The notes under the pieces were generated by a model, which was not told the DNA's origin, made no database searches, and saw only the letters and a program-made list of their open reading frames with translations. The translations under genes were made by a program, and so were the position numbers. From the NCBI GenBank assembly GCA_036504735.1, contig DASXUQ010000019.1, positions 372,001 to 436,000 of the forward strand: 64,000 bases of DNA. The letters run 5' to 3'. How positions within the stretch are numbered: position 1 is the first letter of the stretch; each line of letters opens with the position of its first letter. The DNA comes from a bacterium. Its GTDB lineage: Bacteria; Electryoneota; RPQS01. Shown one piece after another: positions 24,721 to 33,004 of this stretch.

Positions 24721-24790
24721 GACGGGCACGACATGGCCCTTCGGCCACCCCTCGTTCAGGGAAGACGGGCACGACATGTCGTGCCCCTAC
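24721..24790. repeat. Palindromic repeat with a half copy
   Basis: GACGGGCACGACATG occurs at 24721-24735 and again at 24764-24778. The second is part of a perfect 20-bp palindrome (24767-24786) followed by CTAC. The layout GACGG-palindrome-CTAC matches 18636-18662. Confidence 0.7.
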
Positions 24791-24888
24791 GGCGGATGCC
24801 TATCCTTCTTTATTTTTGCCCGCAGACCCCCATCTCCCCGGCCCCCCGCCTTCGTCGAGGTCTAAGGACTTTCCCCACCCCCCTTGTA

Positions 24889-25007
24889 TTCCCCCCACTG
24901 AAGTAGGGGGAAAAGAAGGAAAAGGGGAGCAGAAGAGCCGGGCAGCATTTTGCTGTAGCCGGGCATGCACCCCCATCCCAGCCTTCCCCCACTAAAGTAG
25001 GGGAAGG
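24889..25007. repeat. Two copies of a C-run/G-run palindrome
   Basis: At 24889-24912 and 24982-25007 a run of Cs ending ACT is followed after 2 bases by AGTA and a run of Gs. Each copy has the same single C/A mismatch within otherwise matched arms. Confidence 0.65.
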
Positions 25008-25378
25008 AGAAAGACTATGATGCAGGCCGCGGCAACGGTTTGAGCGCGGCGAAGCGTGGGTGCGCGGCGACGCTCAGGGGCGGCGGGGTGGGTGCTCCTC
25101 CTGTGCTGCGATGGATCGAGGACCTGCGCAAGGGCTGGGAGTGCCTCAGAAAGGGTAAGCTCGGCACAAGATACTCTTCGGCAGAGAGAAATGCAATGGG
25201 AGAATTGCGGCACGGGGCTTGCCAAAACAGATCTGTAGTTCCCGTTGCCAGCAAGGAGCGGTACCGTGCAAGAGCCTGAAAACGCACACGTTTAGGTTTT
25301 CGGGGCGACGCGCGGGGATGCCGCTGTTTGGCAACACCGCACCTGTCGGTTTGAAGTCGACGACCCTTTGATGATGAC

Positions 25379-27379
25379 ATGACCATGCGAAAGCGCGAGA
25401 TGAAACCACGTCTTTTTCTGCTGCTGCTCACGGAATTGTGTGCCGTGATGATGCTCCTCTGGAGCTGCGCGATCCCCAAAGTACCCAGCGCGGCCTCCTG
25501 GGATACCGAGTTCAGCCTTCCTATTTCCGCACGCGTCTACCGCCTGTCGGATGTGGCGGACGGGGACTCGGTGCTGCAGGCCGAGGGTTCCGGCATCGGG
25601 ATGACCTTGCCGGATTCGGCGCTGTTCTTTACGTACACGAAGGAACTGGAGGCGATCCATCCGGGAGATCATCTGAAGCTGGACGCGATGAGCCACGAGA
25701 TCGATCGGCCTTTGCAGGCGCTGCGGATTCCGGTGGATTTCACGCAGACCCATGACGCCTCTCTGGCTTCTCTGAACCCTGCGGTGGCGGCGCAGAATGG
25801 GGCCGTGAGTGATGTGCCGTCCTTCCCCTTTACGGTGCTGATGGATGCGCCGCTTAACGGCGACTTCAGTTTAGCGTGCGCCGATTCGGGGCAGCTCGAT
25901 ATTCATATTCACAGTTCTTTGCCTTATCCGGTGAGCGGCGCGGACATTGTCTGGATGGCGGACCGCGACACTCCCGTGCAGCTCTATTCGGGTGTGATCG
26001 AATCCGGGCGCGACACGTTCTATTCGACGCCACTACAGGGAAAGTGTCTGACCAATGCCATGTTCCTGCAGGTGAGTGGCATGGCGGCGGGAGGCTCGCA
26101 GGTGCTGATTGACTCGTCGCAGGGAGTAACCATCACCATGTCCTGCGGAGAGATTCTGGCAACAACCTACACGGGCAGGCTTCCCCGGCAGGAGACGGTT
26201 ACGGACTCGCTCTATGAATTGAATCAGCAGCACGAAGTGACGCAAGGGTTGATTTCCACGGGGCATTTGACGATCTCGGCGACGAACCTGACGCCGTTTG
26301 CGGATTCGGTGCTGCTGGTGTTTCCGAACCTGGTCAGCCCTGCGGGTGATCCCGCGACGATGCTGCGGTTCATGAATCCGGGAGAGTCCATCGAAGAGGT
26401 GATGGACCTGACAGACTATGTCTTCCGTCCCAATGACGGGACGCAACAGGTGCGCAGCCGCCTGAAGAGTATCAGTCTGGCAACGGCGGACGATATTACG
26501 TATGTGGCCGGTGATCAGAAGGTCCTCGCCACGTTCAACACGGATGAGCTGCGGTTCCACCGGTTCGATGGGGTGCTGCACAATCTGCAGGCGGATATCA
26601 CGCGGGACTCGACGGAGCTGGATCAGCCGCCGGAAGGCTGGGAGAATATTCATCCGGCCTCGATGGACATGCGATTGACGGTGAACAGCGCCGTGCCGAC
26701 GACGGGAACTTTACAGATGTCGATGTTCTCCACGCGGGACGGGAGTGTGATCGGCTCGGCGGACCGCTCGGCGGATGTCTGGCTGGGACGGGATACCACG
26801 GTGGTGTTCAGCGGGCTGGAGGCACTGATCCCAAGGCTGCCGCAACTCATCGGCTACTCGGGGGCAATCCATCTGGAAGGGCCGGTGACGGTCTATGATA
26901 CGTCAATGATTCACAGCCGGATTGAACTGACGGCGCCGCTGCAGTTCACGCTGGACAACACGCATATTCCGGGCAAAGCCAACAAGGTGGAATCCGATGG
27001 GATCGAAGACATTCAGGAACTCGGGCTGACCTTGTATTTGTGGAATGCGCTGCCGTTTTCGGGAACGCTACGGTTGATTGCGGCGGCAGATTCGAATGCC
27101 GTGCTGCACAACTCGGGCATGCCCGCCGAGACGCTGTGCGTGGTGACGCTGCCGCCGGCACAGGTGGCGCATGGCCGCGTGGTCGCCGCGGGGGATGGCA
27201 CCGCCGAGGTGCAGCCGCCGGCGAGTTGCTATGATCTGTTCAAGCAGAAGGTCTTCTACATCCGTCCAGACCTGACTCTGAACGGCTCGGCGGGCGATAC
27301 GCTTGCCGCTTACGGAAGTGATTATGTGAAGTTTTCAGCCACGGCCCGCGTTCGCTACCGCGTGTCCACGGAGAAATGA
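25379..27379 (+). CDS. Large lipoprotein of unknown function
   Basis: This 666-residue protein has a lipoprotein signal (PRLFLLLLTELCAVMMLLWS before Cys30), so it should be anchored in a membrane, probably the outer one. The rest is beta-rich, with repeated motifs such as TLQMSMFSTRDGS, LTINATN-like strands and LTLYLWNALPFSGTLRLIAA. I recognise no enzyme motif. The start is uncertain: ATGs at 25379, 25385 and 25400 are all possible and none has a good ribosome site; the last gives the most typical lipoprotein signal length. One base after its stop comes a beta-barrel gene, so the pair is surely one unit and the lipoprotein may work with the barrel. Confidence 0.8.
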   Translation: MTMRKREMKPRLFLLLLTELCAVMMLLWSCAIPKVPSAASWDTEFSLPISARVYRLSDVADGDSVLQAEGSGIGMTLPDSALFFTYTKELEAIHPGDHLKLDAMSHEIDRPLQALRIPVDFTQTHDASLASLNPAVAAQNGAVSDVPSFPFTVLMDAPLNGDFSLACADSGQLDIHIHSSLPYPVSGADIVWMADRDTPVQLYSGVIESGRDTFYSTPLQGKCLTNAMFLQVSGMAAGGSQVLIDSSQGVTITMSCGEILATTYTGRLPRQETVTDSLYELNQQHEVTQGLISTGHLTISATNLTPFADSVLLVFPNLVSPAGDPATMLRFMNPGESIEEVMDLTDYVFRPNDGTQQVRSRLKSISLATADDITYVAGDQKVLATFNTDELRFHRFDGVLHNLQADITRDSTELDQPPEGWENIHPASMDMRLTVNSAVPTTGTLQMSMFSTRDGSVIGSADRSADVWLGRDTTVVFSGLEALIPRLPQLIGYSGAIHLEGPVTVYDTSMIHSRIELTAPLQFTLDNTHIPGKANKVESDGIEDIQELGLTLYLWNALPFSGTLRLIAAADSNAVLHNSGMPAETLCVVTLPPAQVAHGRVVAAGDGTAEVQPPASCYDLFKQKVFYIRPDLTLNGSAGDTLAAYGSDYVKFSATARVRYRVSTEK

Positions 27380-27380
27380 T

Positions 27381-28628
27381 ATGAAGCGCCTTTTCCTTCT
27401 GATGCTGATTCTGCCCGCGGCCCTGTATGCGTCGGGGACCGACTGGGCGACGCACGTCTTCGATCATCGCGGTCCGGGCAGCGCGCTCTCCAATCCGGCC
27501 TTTCTGGCCGAAGAGACCCGCACAGCGATGGGGATTCAACTGGCGGGCATTGCGGGGTTCGGGCTCACCGCATCGAACAACAGTTTTTCGGTGGGGTTCT
27601 GGAATTCACATATTGCAGGCGATAAGTTCTGGGACAGGTCCGACACGCGGGCCATTCTGGCGCGGATTCCGAGCAGCGGGCTCTCGCTGCAAGCCGACTT
27701 CGGCCTGCCGGTACTCGGAGTTCGCTACCGCAATTTTGCCTTCAATGCGGAGGCTCTGGCGACGGTGCACGCCAATGTTCCCAAGTGCGTGGCGGAGATC
27801 GCGCTGGTGGGAAGTAAACTGGGAAAGAACTACTCGCTGAATGATCTGATCGGCGAGTCTCTGGCCCTGAGTGATGTCTCGCTCAGCTATGGGCGGATCA
27901 TTCCGCAGGATTATCTGCCACAGTTGTCGGCGGGATTGGCCTTCCATTACTATCAGGGATTTGCCTACACAGACACACGGCAGTCGACGGCGGGCTTTGT
28001 AGTCACTGACCATCTGATTCAGGGCAACGGCAGTTTCCAGAATGTGCTGGCAACCGATGGACGGGGCTTCGGCGCAGATTTGGGTGTGGCGGCGAAGCTC
28101 TCCGAAGACGGGCGGTGGAAAGCCGCGCTGGCGGTGCAGCGGATCGGCGCCACGATGAGCTGGAATGTGAAGGAAACCGAAACGGCGCACATGCGGACCA
28201 GCATGGCGGGGCTCGATTTCGATTCACTGGATAACAAGGAGTATACGGACCGGGCCTTTGCCAGCGAAGATACAACGATCAAGGGTGGCACGGCAAAACT
28301 GCATCTGCCGCTGACGCTCCGGGCTTCGGGTTCCTACCAGCTTTTCCCGAACCTGAGTGTAGCGGGAATTGTGAACGCGCTGACGACAAGCAGTCCATTA
28401 GGTCCAGCGGGTATTGAAGCGGGCGCGGCGACCTCCTACTCCCCACTCCGCTGGGCGGCGATTGAAGGCGGCATGTTGTTCGGTGGGCCGCACAGCAGTC
28501 TGTTTTCATTCGGTACAGGATTGCGGTTCCGCTATTACGAGCTGGATTTGAACTTCTCTTCGGCGGGCGGGATGTTCACGTCGGCGCACGGCGTGGGAGC
28601 ATCATTCTCGCAGAGGTTCTATTTCTGA
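27381..28628 (+). CDS. Outer-membrane beta-barrel protein, DUF5723-like
   Basis: This 415-residue protein has a signal peptide (MKRLFLLMLILPAALYASG). An opening common in FCB barrels follows: HRGPGSALSNPAFLAEETRT, where Asn-Pro-Ala recalls FadL/PorV-like starts. Many alternating amphipathic strands follow, ending in Phe (FSQRFYF), the usual recognition signal for outer-membrane insertion. It resembles DUF5723-type proteins from Bacteroidetes; this match is from pattern and is not certain. It starts one base after the lipoprotein stop and is followed by a terminator at 28697-28743. A transport or structural role in the outer membrane is inferred. Confidence 0.78.
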   Translation: MKRLFLLMLILPAALYASGTDWATHVFDHRGPGSALSNPAFLAEETRTAMGIQLAGIAGFGLTASNNSFSVGFWNSHIAGDKFWDRSDTRAILARIPSSGLSLQADFGLPVLGVRYRNFAFNAEALATVHANVPKCVAEIALVGSKLGKNYSLNDLIGESLALSDVSLSYGRIIPQDYLPQLSAGLAFHYYQGFAYTDTRQSTAGFVVTDHLIQGNGSFQNVLATDGRGFGADLGVAAKLSEDGRWKAALAVQRIGATMSWNVKETETAHMRTSMAGLDFDSLDNKEYTDRAFASEDTTIKGGTAKLHLPLTLRASGSYQLFPNLSVAGIVNALTTSSPLGPAGIEAGAATSYSPLRWAAIEGGMLFGGPHSSLFSFGTGLRFRYYELDLNFSSAGGMFTSAHGVGASFSQRFYF

Positions 28629-28696
28629 GAGCGGTTTGAAGCGTGCGAGGCTAAGGATACCCGGCGCGACGACCGGAAAACACATTGACGGCAAAG

Positions 28697-28743
28697 CGCC
28701 GCCGCAGACACCATTATGGTTGTTTGCGGCGGCGTCTGTTTTT
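28697..28743 (+). terminator. Rho-independent terminator of the lipoprotein-barrel unit
   Basis: Arms CGCCGCCGCA (28697-28706) and TGCGGCGGCG (28725-28734) are followed by TCTGTTTTT. Confidence 0.8.
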
Positions 28744-28773
28744 CGGGGACGGAATAGGGGGACTGTTTTTCGT

Positions 28774-28792
28774 CCACACCCGGAGGGTGTGG
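28774..28792. repeat. Palindrome CCACACCC-GGA-GGGTGTGG
   Basis: Perfect 8-bp arms around GGA, about 40 bp after the terminator. It looks like another short extragenic palindrome. Confidence 0.6.
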
Positions 28793-28959
28793 GGTAGGAG
28801 TTTTTGTTCGGGCTGCTCCACCCAACATCCCGCTTGGATCTCGACAGATGAGACTCGCGTATACTCACTGTATCCTCTGACCGGCACAGTGCGTCCTTGT
28901 GCAGATATTCACAATATCTCAGAGTCAACAAAAACACCTTTGAGACCACTGGAAGGCGG

Positions 28960-28988
28960 TTGACAATTCAGAGGTTTCTTAGTATATT
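28960..28988 (+). promoter_or_regulatory. Sigma-70 promoter of ispG
   Basis: TTGACA (28960-28965), 17 bases, TATATT (28983-28988). The start would be near 28995, with a leader of about 70 bases. Confidence 0.85.
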
Positions 28989-29066
28989 ATCCGAGCAATC
29001 CTGACAACCTCTGTCAGATTATAAAGTTTTAACCCATCAGAAATTAGCGGTTTGAAAGTAGAGCCT

Positions 29067-30167
29067 ATGCCTTCCGGGAAGCGGGTGCGGGAAGTCCGCA
29101 TTGGGTCTGTGACGATTGGCGGCGATCATCCGGTAGCGGTGCAGTCGATGACGCTGACCGACACGCGGGATGTTCAGGCCACTGTGGCGCAGATTCTCCG
29201 GCTGGAAGAGGCGGGCTGCGAGATCGCGCGGGTGGCCGTTCCCGATGACGAAGCCGCCGCTGCGCTGGGGGCGATTAAGAAGCAGATTCACATTCCGCTT
29301 GTTGCCGATATTCACTTCCATTACAAGCTGGCCTTGAAGGCGATTGACGCCGGTGTGGACAAGATCCGCATCAATCCGGGCAACCTGGGCGGTGAGGACC
29401 GCGCCAAAGTGGTGACGCGCGCTGCGCGGGAAGCGGGGATTCCCATGCGGGTGGGCGTGAACAGCGGCTCTTTAGAACGGGATCTGATCGACAAGTACGG
29501 CGGGCCGACACCGCAGGGGATGGTGGAATCGGCGCTGCGGCATATTCGTTTTCTGGAAGATGAAGGCTTTTTCAATATTGTGCTGTCGCTGAAGGCGTCG
29601 AATGTGCCGCGCATGATTGAAGCCTACACGCTGATGCGCGCGGCCTGCGATTATCCGCTGCATCTGGGTGTAACCGAAGCGGGGCCGCCGTCGGTGGGGA
29701 CGATCAAGTCGGCCATCGGCATCGGGTATCTTTTGCAGAACGGCATCGGCGAAACATTGCGGGTATCGTTGACCGCCGATCCGGTGGAAGAGGTGCGCGT
29801 GGGCTGGGAGATTTTGAAATCGCTGGGGCTGCGGACACGCGGACCGATGCTGGTGAGCTGTCCGATGTGCGGGCGCTGCGAAGTGGACCTGGTGGAACTG
29901 GCGACCAAGGTGGAGAAGGCGATTGCCCATCTGAAGAAGCCGCTGCACATTGCGGTGATGGGCTGTGTGGTCAACGGTCCCGGCGAAGCGCGCGAAGCGG
30001 ACCTGGCGGTGGTGGGCGGCAAGCACAAGGGGATGCTGCTGAAGAGCGGCAAGATTATCGCCACGCTGCCGGAAGATGAATTGATTGCCGCGCTGCTGCT
30101 TGAGGCGGATAAGTTTGATGTGAGCGACCGTCCGGCGGGGACGGCGCGGATTGTCGCGGGGGCATAA
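29067..30167 (+). CDS. ispG: 4-hydroxy-3-methylbut-2-en-1-yl diphosphate synthase
   Basis: This 366-residue protein is the bacterial two-domain IspG (GcpE), which reduces MEcPP to HMBPP in the penultimate MEP pathway step using a [4Fe-4S] cluster. The N-terminal TIM barrel starts VREVRIGSVTIGGDHPVAVQ with VQSMT. The cluster ligands are in SCPMCGRCEVD (C265, C268) and GCVVNGPGEA (C300), and the Glu of NGPGE is present. I start at ATG 29067; a TTG at 29052 in frame is an alternative. It is well separated from the next gene, has its own promoter, and two other MEP genes, dxs and ispH, lie 5.4 kb downstream on the same strand. Confidence 0.97.
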   Translation: MPSGKRVREVRIGSVTIGGDHPVAVQSMTLTDTRDVQATVAQILRLEEAGCEIARVAVPDDEAAAALGAIKKQIHIPLVADIHFHYKLALKAIDAGVDKIRINPGNLGGEDRAKVVTRAAREAGIPMRVGVNSGSLERDLIDKYGGPTPQGMVESALRHIRFLEDEGFFNIVLSLKASNVPRMIEAYTLMRAACDYPLHLGVTEAGPPSVGTIKSAIGIGYLLQNGIGETLRVSLTADPVEEVRVGWEILKSLGLRTRGPMLVSCPMCGRCEVDLVELATKVEKAIAHLKKPLHIAVMGCVVNGPGEAREADLAVVGGKHKGMLLKSGKIIATLPEDELIAALLLEADKFDVSDRPAGTARIVAGA

Positions 30168-30318
30168 GGCGCACTCTGCATCCGGCCTTTAACGGCCTGC
30201 GTTTATCGGATCCTTACTACACTGCAACACTACCTGCGGCGTGTGCCCGAAGCACACGGTACCTGTTTCTTCACAGACTGCAAACAGAAACGCGGTGTTA
30301 TCACGAGGAGGCTGATTT

Positions 30319-30768
30319 ATGGCAGGGAACGAGAAGGACAATCTCAAGCAGTTGAAGGACGTGTATGACGGCTTCAACAAGGGCGACCTGGAACGCATGC
30401 GCATGACGCTGACGGACAACGCAACGCTGTATTTGGCCGCCATGGACCAGACGTTGAAGGGACCCAGCACGATTATCGACTATTTCCGCCAGTACAAGCA
30501 GGCCTTTGATGCTACGATCTCTCCCACGCGGCAGGTTGCGTGTGCGGATCTTGTGCTGAGCGAGTTCGTCGGCAAGGGCATCCACCAGGGGGTGTTCCAC
30601 AGCCCGAGTGGCGATATTCCGCCGACAGGCAAGACGATTACGATCCCGGTGTGCCACATTTTGCAGTGGAAGGATGGCAAGATTGTGGACATCCACGAGT
30701 ATTTCGACGCCGCCACGCTGATGTCCCAGTTGGGGATCGGCCTGACGCAAGAGCATCACACCTACTGA
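30319..30768 (+). CDS. SnoaL-like/NTF2-fold protein, first of three
   Basis: This 149-residue protein has the cone-shaped NTF2 fold pattern of the SnoaL-like polyketide cyclase family: helix start LKQLKDVYDGFNKGDLERM, ADLVLSEFVGKGIHQGVF, SGDIPPTGKTITIPVCHILQ and WKDGKIVDIHEYFD. The substrate is unknown; family members are cyclases, isomerases or ligand-binding proteins. There is no signal peptide, so it is probably cytoplasmic. A strong GAGGAGG precedes the ATG. Two paralogues follow at 30875 and 31435, each with its own ribosome site. No polyketide gene is nearby, so a cyclase role is not supported by context. Confidence 0.88.
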   Translation: MAGNEKDNLKQLKDVYDGFNKGDLERMRMTLTDNATLYLAAMDQTLKGPSTIIDYFRQYKQAFDATISPTRQVACADLVLSEFVGKGIHQGVFHSPSGDIPPTGKTITIPVCHILQWKDGKIVDIHEYFDAATLMSQLGIGLTQEHHTY

Positions 30769-30781
30769 TTTTCAGGCGCGT

Positions 30782-30801
30782 CCCGCGGCAGTTACCGCGG
30801 G
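30782..30801. repeat. Hairpin CCCGCGG / CCGCGGG between SnoaL-like genes
   Basis: Perfect 7-bp arms and a 6-base loop, with no T-run after it. It could mark RNA processing or stability between the first two SnoaL-like genes. Confidence 0.45.
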
Positions 30802-30874
30802 CGCGCGGCACCTTATTTACCGGCGATATGCCTATCCGGCCTGAGTGCACACTGTAATCATGAGGAGATGGATG

Positions 30875-31333
30875 ATGGCAACGGCAGAGAACAAAGACAA
30901 TGCCAAGCTGGCAAAAGAAGGCTACGACCTCTTTACCAAGGGCGACCTGAACAAGCTGGCACAGCACTTCTCGGACAACGCGACGATGACCTCCATGTCC
31001 ACGGGAGAGGTGATGAAGGGCCGCAACAATGTGATCGGCTTCATCGGCAACTTCCGCACGGCTTTTCCCGACATGACGCTCGACGTGAAGCGGCAGATAG
31101 CCTGCGCCGACGAGGTGGTGACGGAATTCGTCGCCAAGGGAACCCACAAGGGCGTGTTCATGACTCCCAACGGCGACATCCCGCCGACGGGCCGCAAAGT
31201 GGAAGTGCCGCTGTGCGAAATTCTCAAGGTCAAGGATGGATTGTTCACGGATTCGCATCTCTATTTCGACACCCTGTCGCTGATGACACAACTGGGTGTG
31301 ATCAACCTGTCCGAAGAGCGCCACGCGCTCTGA
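30875..31333 (+). CDS. SnoaL-like/NTF2-fold protein, second of three
   Basis: This 152-residue protein is closely related to its neighbours, with the same block order: LAKEGYDLFTKGDLNKLAQH, VVTEFVAKGTHKGVF, NGDIPPTGRKVEVPLCEIL, KVKDGLFTDSHLYFD. The shared G(T/I)H(K/Q)GVF and GDIPPTG motifs define this subfamily. AGGAG lies 7 bases before the chosen ATG at 30875; the upstream in-frame ATGs are less well placed. The ligand and reaction are unknown. The genes are separated by about 100 bp each, more than in a tight operon, but no terminator with a T-run separates them. Confidence 0.87.
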   Translation: MATAENKDNAKLAKEGYDLFTKGDLNKLAQHFSDNATMTSMSTGEVMKGRNNVIGFIGNFRTAFPDMTLDVKRQIACADEVVTEFVAKGTHKGVFMTPNGDIPPTGRKVEVPLCEILKVKDGLFTDSHLYFDTLSLMTQLGVINLSEERHAL

Positions 31334-31434
31334 AGGGGCATGACCGGCCTGAAGCGCCGACTGACCGCGCTCCATGCCAGCACATCCTTCGCTCGCGATC
31401 AGGCTGATTAACCGAAATATGAGGATATCTATTC

Positions 31435-31869
31435 ATGCCAGCTCACGTCGAAACCGATAACGTCGCCATTTCGAAGGACATTTATGCCATCATCAGCAAG
31501 GGCGACCTGAATCAACTGACGAATCTATATGCGCAGAACAGTGTGATGGTGAATATGCCGTGGAATACGACCTTCCGCGGGCGCGACAATGTTTTGAATT
31601 ACATCCGGATCCTGCGGACCGCTTTTCCGGACATGAAGGTGACCTTAACCCATCAGACGGCGCAGGATGACACGGTGGTGAATGAGTGGCTGCTTAAGGG
31701 CACGCATAAGGGCGTGCTCAAGTCCCCGACCGGCGATATCGCGCCGACCAACCGTTCTGTCGAGATCCCCGGCGTGTCCATCTTCGAGATGGAGGATGGG
31801 CAGGTGGTGAATATCCGCCAGTACTGGGACATCAACAGTCTGCTGAGGCAGATCGGGCTGGTGTCCTGA
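31435..31869 (+). CDS. SnoaL-like/NTF2-fold protein, third of three
   Basis: This 144-residue protein is the most diverged of the three tandem paralogues: ISKDIYAIISKGDLNQLTNL, VVNEWLLKGTHKGVLKSPTG, GDIAPTNRSVEIPGVSIFEM, DGQVVNIRQYWD. Family folding and ligand pocket are inferred from these motifs. GAGG lies 12 bases before the ATG. A hairpin (31946-31964) and then a secreted DUF1579 protein follow. Tandem divergence suggests that the copies bind different ligands. Confidence 0.87.
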   Translation: MPAHVETDNVAISKDIYAIISKGDLNQLTNLYAQNSVMVNMPWNTTFRGRDNVLNYIRILRTAFPDMKVTLTHQTAQDDTVVNEWLLKGTHKGVLKSPTGDIAPTNRSVEIPGVSIFEMEDGQVVNIRQYWDINSLLRQIGLVS

Positions 31870-31945
31870 GAGGCCGCAGGGCTGCTTAGCAAAACGGCGG
31901 CCGCCGCGACTGGATATCGCCTGGTATGGCCGCTTAGGAAGAATC

Positions 31946-31964
31946 CAACGGGCTTTGCCCGTTG
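31946..31964. repeat. Hairpin CAACGGGC-TTT-GCCCGTTG
   Basis: Perfect 8-bp arms around TTT lie upstream of the DUF1579 gene. There is no T-run, so it is a weak terminator candidate; an extragenic palindrome is equally likely. Confidence 0.5.
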
Positions 31965-32022
31965 ACGATAGTCGAAGAATCGTTCCACCCGCAAATCTCA
32001 TTTCCGAGAAGGAGAAGTCTCC

Positions 32023-32634
32023 ATGCGTTCTTTCAATCGAATGTTCACCGTCCTGAGCCTCGTACTCGCCCTTGCCGTGTTCGCCGGCGCGCAGACCAAG
32101 GAAAAGGCCAAGACTCCGCCCGCCGGCCAGCCCGATATGGCGGCGATGATGGCCGCGATGAAGCCCGGTCCGCAGCATGACGTGCTGAAAATGATGGCAG
32201 GCGACTGGGCGATCACCGGTCAATTCTGGATGGATCCGAAGGGCGATCCGATGACGATGAAACCCGGCACGGCGCACAACGAGATGATACTGGACGGACG
32301 CTATCTGCAATTCGTGCATCACGGCGAGATGATGGGCATGCCTTATGAAGGCCGCGGCCTGATGGGCTATGACAATTTCAAGAAGGTCTATCAGATGACG
32401 TGGATAGACAACATGGGCACGACCATCAGCACGGCCGCCGGGACGGCGGACGCCTCGGGCAAGGTCATTAGTCTGCTGGGCAAGATGGACGATCCTTCTA
32501 CGGGAAAGAAGGACGAGGACGTGAAGTACGTTTACACGATCAAGGACGACAAGAGCGTGGAGTTCGCCATGTTCCTTGTCACCGGTCCCAAGGACGCCAC
32601 TAAGATCATGGAAATGATGTACTCCAAGAAGTAG
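32023..32634 (+). CDS. Secreted DUF1579 family protein
   Basis: This 203-residue protein has a signal peptide (MFTVLSLVLALAVFAGAQ) and a low-complexity Met/Ala linker, then a DUF1579 domain: LKMMAGDWAITGQFWMDPKG, HNEMILDGRYLQFVHHGEMM, EGRGLMGYDNFKKVYQMTWI. The H-D/E-rich openings and the 'G-D-W' and 'YD' motifs match this lipocalin-like family, which is found with SnoaL-like proteins in several soil bacteria. GAGAAGGAGAAG lies before the ATG. The function is unknown; small-molecule binding in the periplasm is a guess from fold. A 12-bp hairpin follows at 32647-32677. Confidence 0.88.
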   Translation: MRSFNRMFTVLSLVLALAVFAGAQTKEKAKTPPAGQPDMAAMMAAMKPGPQHDVLKMMAGDWAITGQFWMDPKGDPMTMKPGTAHNEMILDGRYLQFVHHGEMMGMPYEGRGLMGYDNFKKVYQMTWIDNMGTTISTAAGTADASGKVISLLGKMDDPSTGKKDEDVKYVYTIKDDKSVEFAMFLVTGPKDATKIMEMMYSKK

Positions 32635-32646
32635 AAATTATCCCGA

Positions 32647-32677
32647 CGCAGCGGGAGGAATAACGCCTCCCGCTGCG
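32647..32677. repeat. Hairpin with perfect 12-bp stem
   Basis: Arms CGCAGCGGGAGG (32647-32658) and CCTCCCGCTGCG (32666-32677) with a 7-base loop. It follows the DUF1579 gene, but without a T-run it may be a terminator of another type or a processing site. Confidence 0.6.
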
Positions 32678-32718
32678 CGCGGCAGCTTACAGAACCGGAC
32701 ACGAATCCTAAGGACGGC

Positions 32719-33000
32719 ATGAGTATTAATCCTATCAACCTTCCCGGCGCGGATGCGATCACCGATACCGACCGGACCATGGCGGAAAACGTGAGTAAGA
32801 TGCTGGCCTCTTTGCAGCCGATTTTTCAGCGCGAAGGCGGCACGGTGAGACTGATTTCCGTGCGCGGCGGTGTGGCACACGTGGAGTTTTCCAGCGAGTC
32901 CTGCGACGGCTGCGGCGGCGGAATGGCAGGAATGGAAGGCGGCCTGCGGCTAATGTTGATCGAGCGCGTACCGGGCCTTTCGGAAGTGGTGTTCGAGTAA
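32719..33000 (+). CDS. NifU C-terminal-like iron-sulfur carrier domain
   Basis: This 93-residue protein resembles the NifU C-terminal (Nfu) domain: MLASLQPIFQREGGTVRLIS, then VAHVEFSSESCDGCGGGMAG with the C-x2-C pair, and MLIERVPGLSEVVFE. Nfu domains carry a [4Fe-4S] cluster between two monomers to client enzymes. Here the segment after the Cys pair is GGGMAGM instead of the usual P-S-S-x-T, so it is diverged. Four bases separate it from resB. Likely clients encoded nearby are LipA, IspG and IspH, which is inference from context only. Confidence 0.75.
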   Translation: MSINPINLPGADAITDTDRTMAENVSKMLASLQPIFQREGGTVRLISVRGGVAHVEFSSESCDGCGGGMAGMEGGLRLMLIERVPGLSEVVFE

Positions 33001-33004
33001 CCGG

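Larger units (their letters stand above)
24655..25378. other. Intergenic gap of 724 bp with stacked palindromes
   Basis: Palindromes lie at 24678-24701, 24767-24786, 24889-24912 and 24982-25007. The part 25010-25378 shows no recognisable feature beyond being the upstream region of the lipoprotein gene. Confidence 0.5.
28629..29066. other. Intergenic gap of 438 bp
   Basis: It holds a terminator, a palindromic repeat and the ispG promoter with a small leader hairpin (CTGACA 29001-29006, TGTCAG 29012-29017). I see no gene. Confidence 0.55.
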
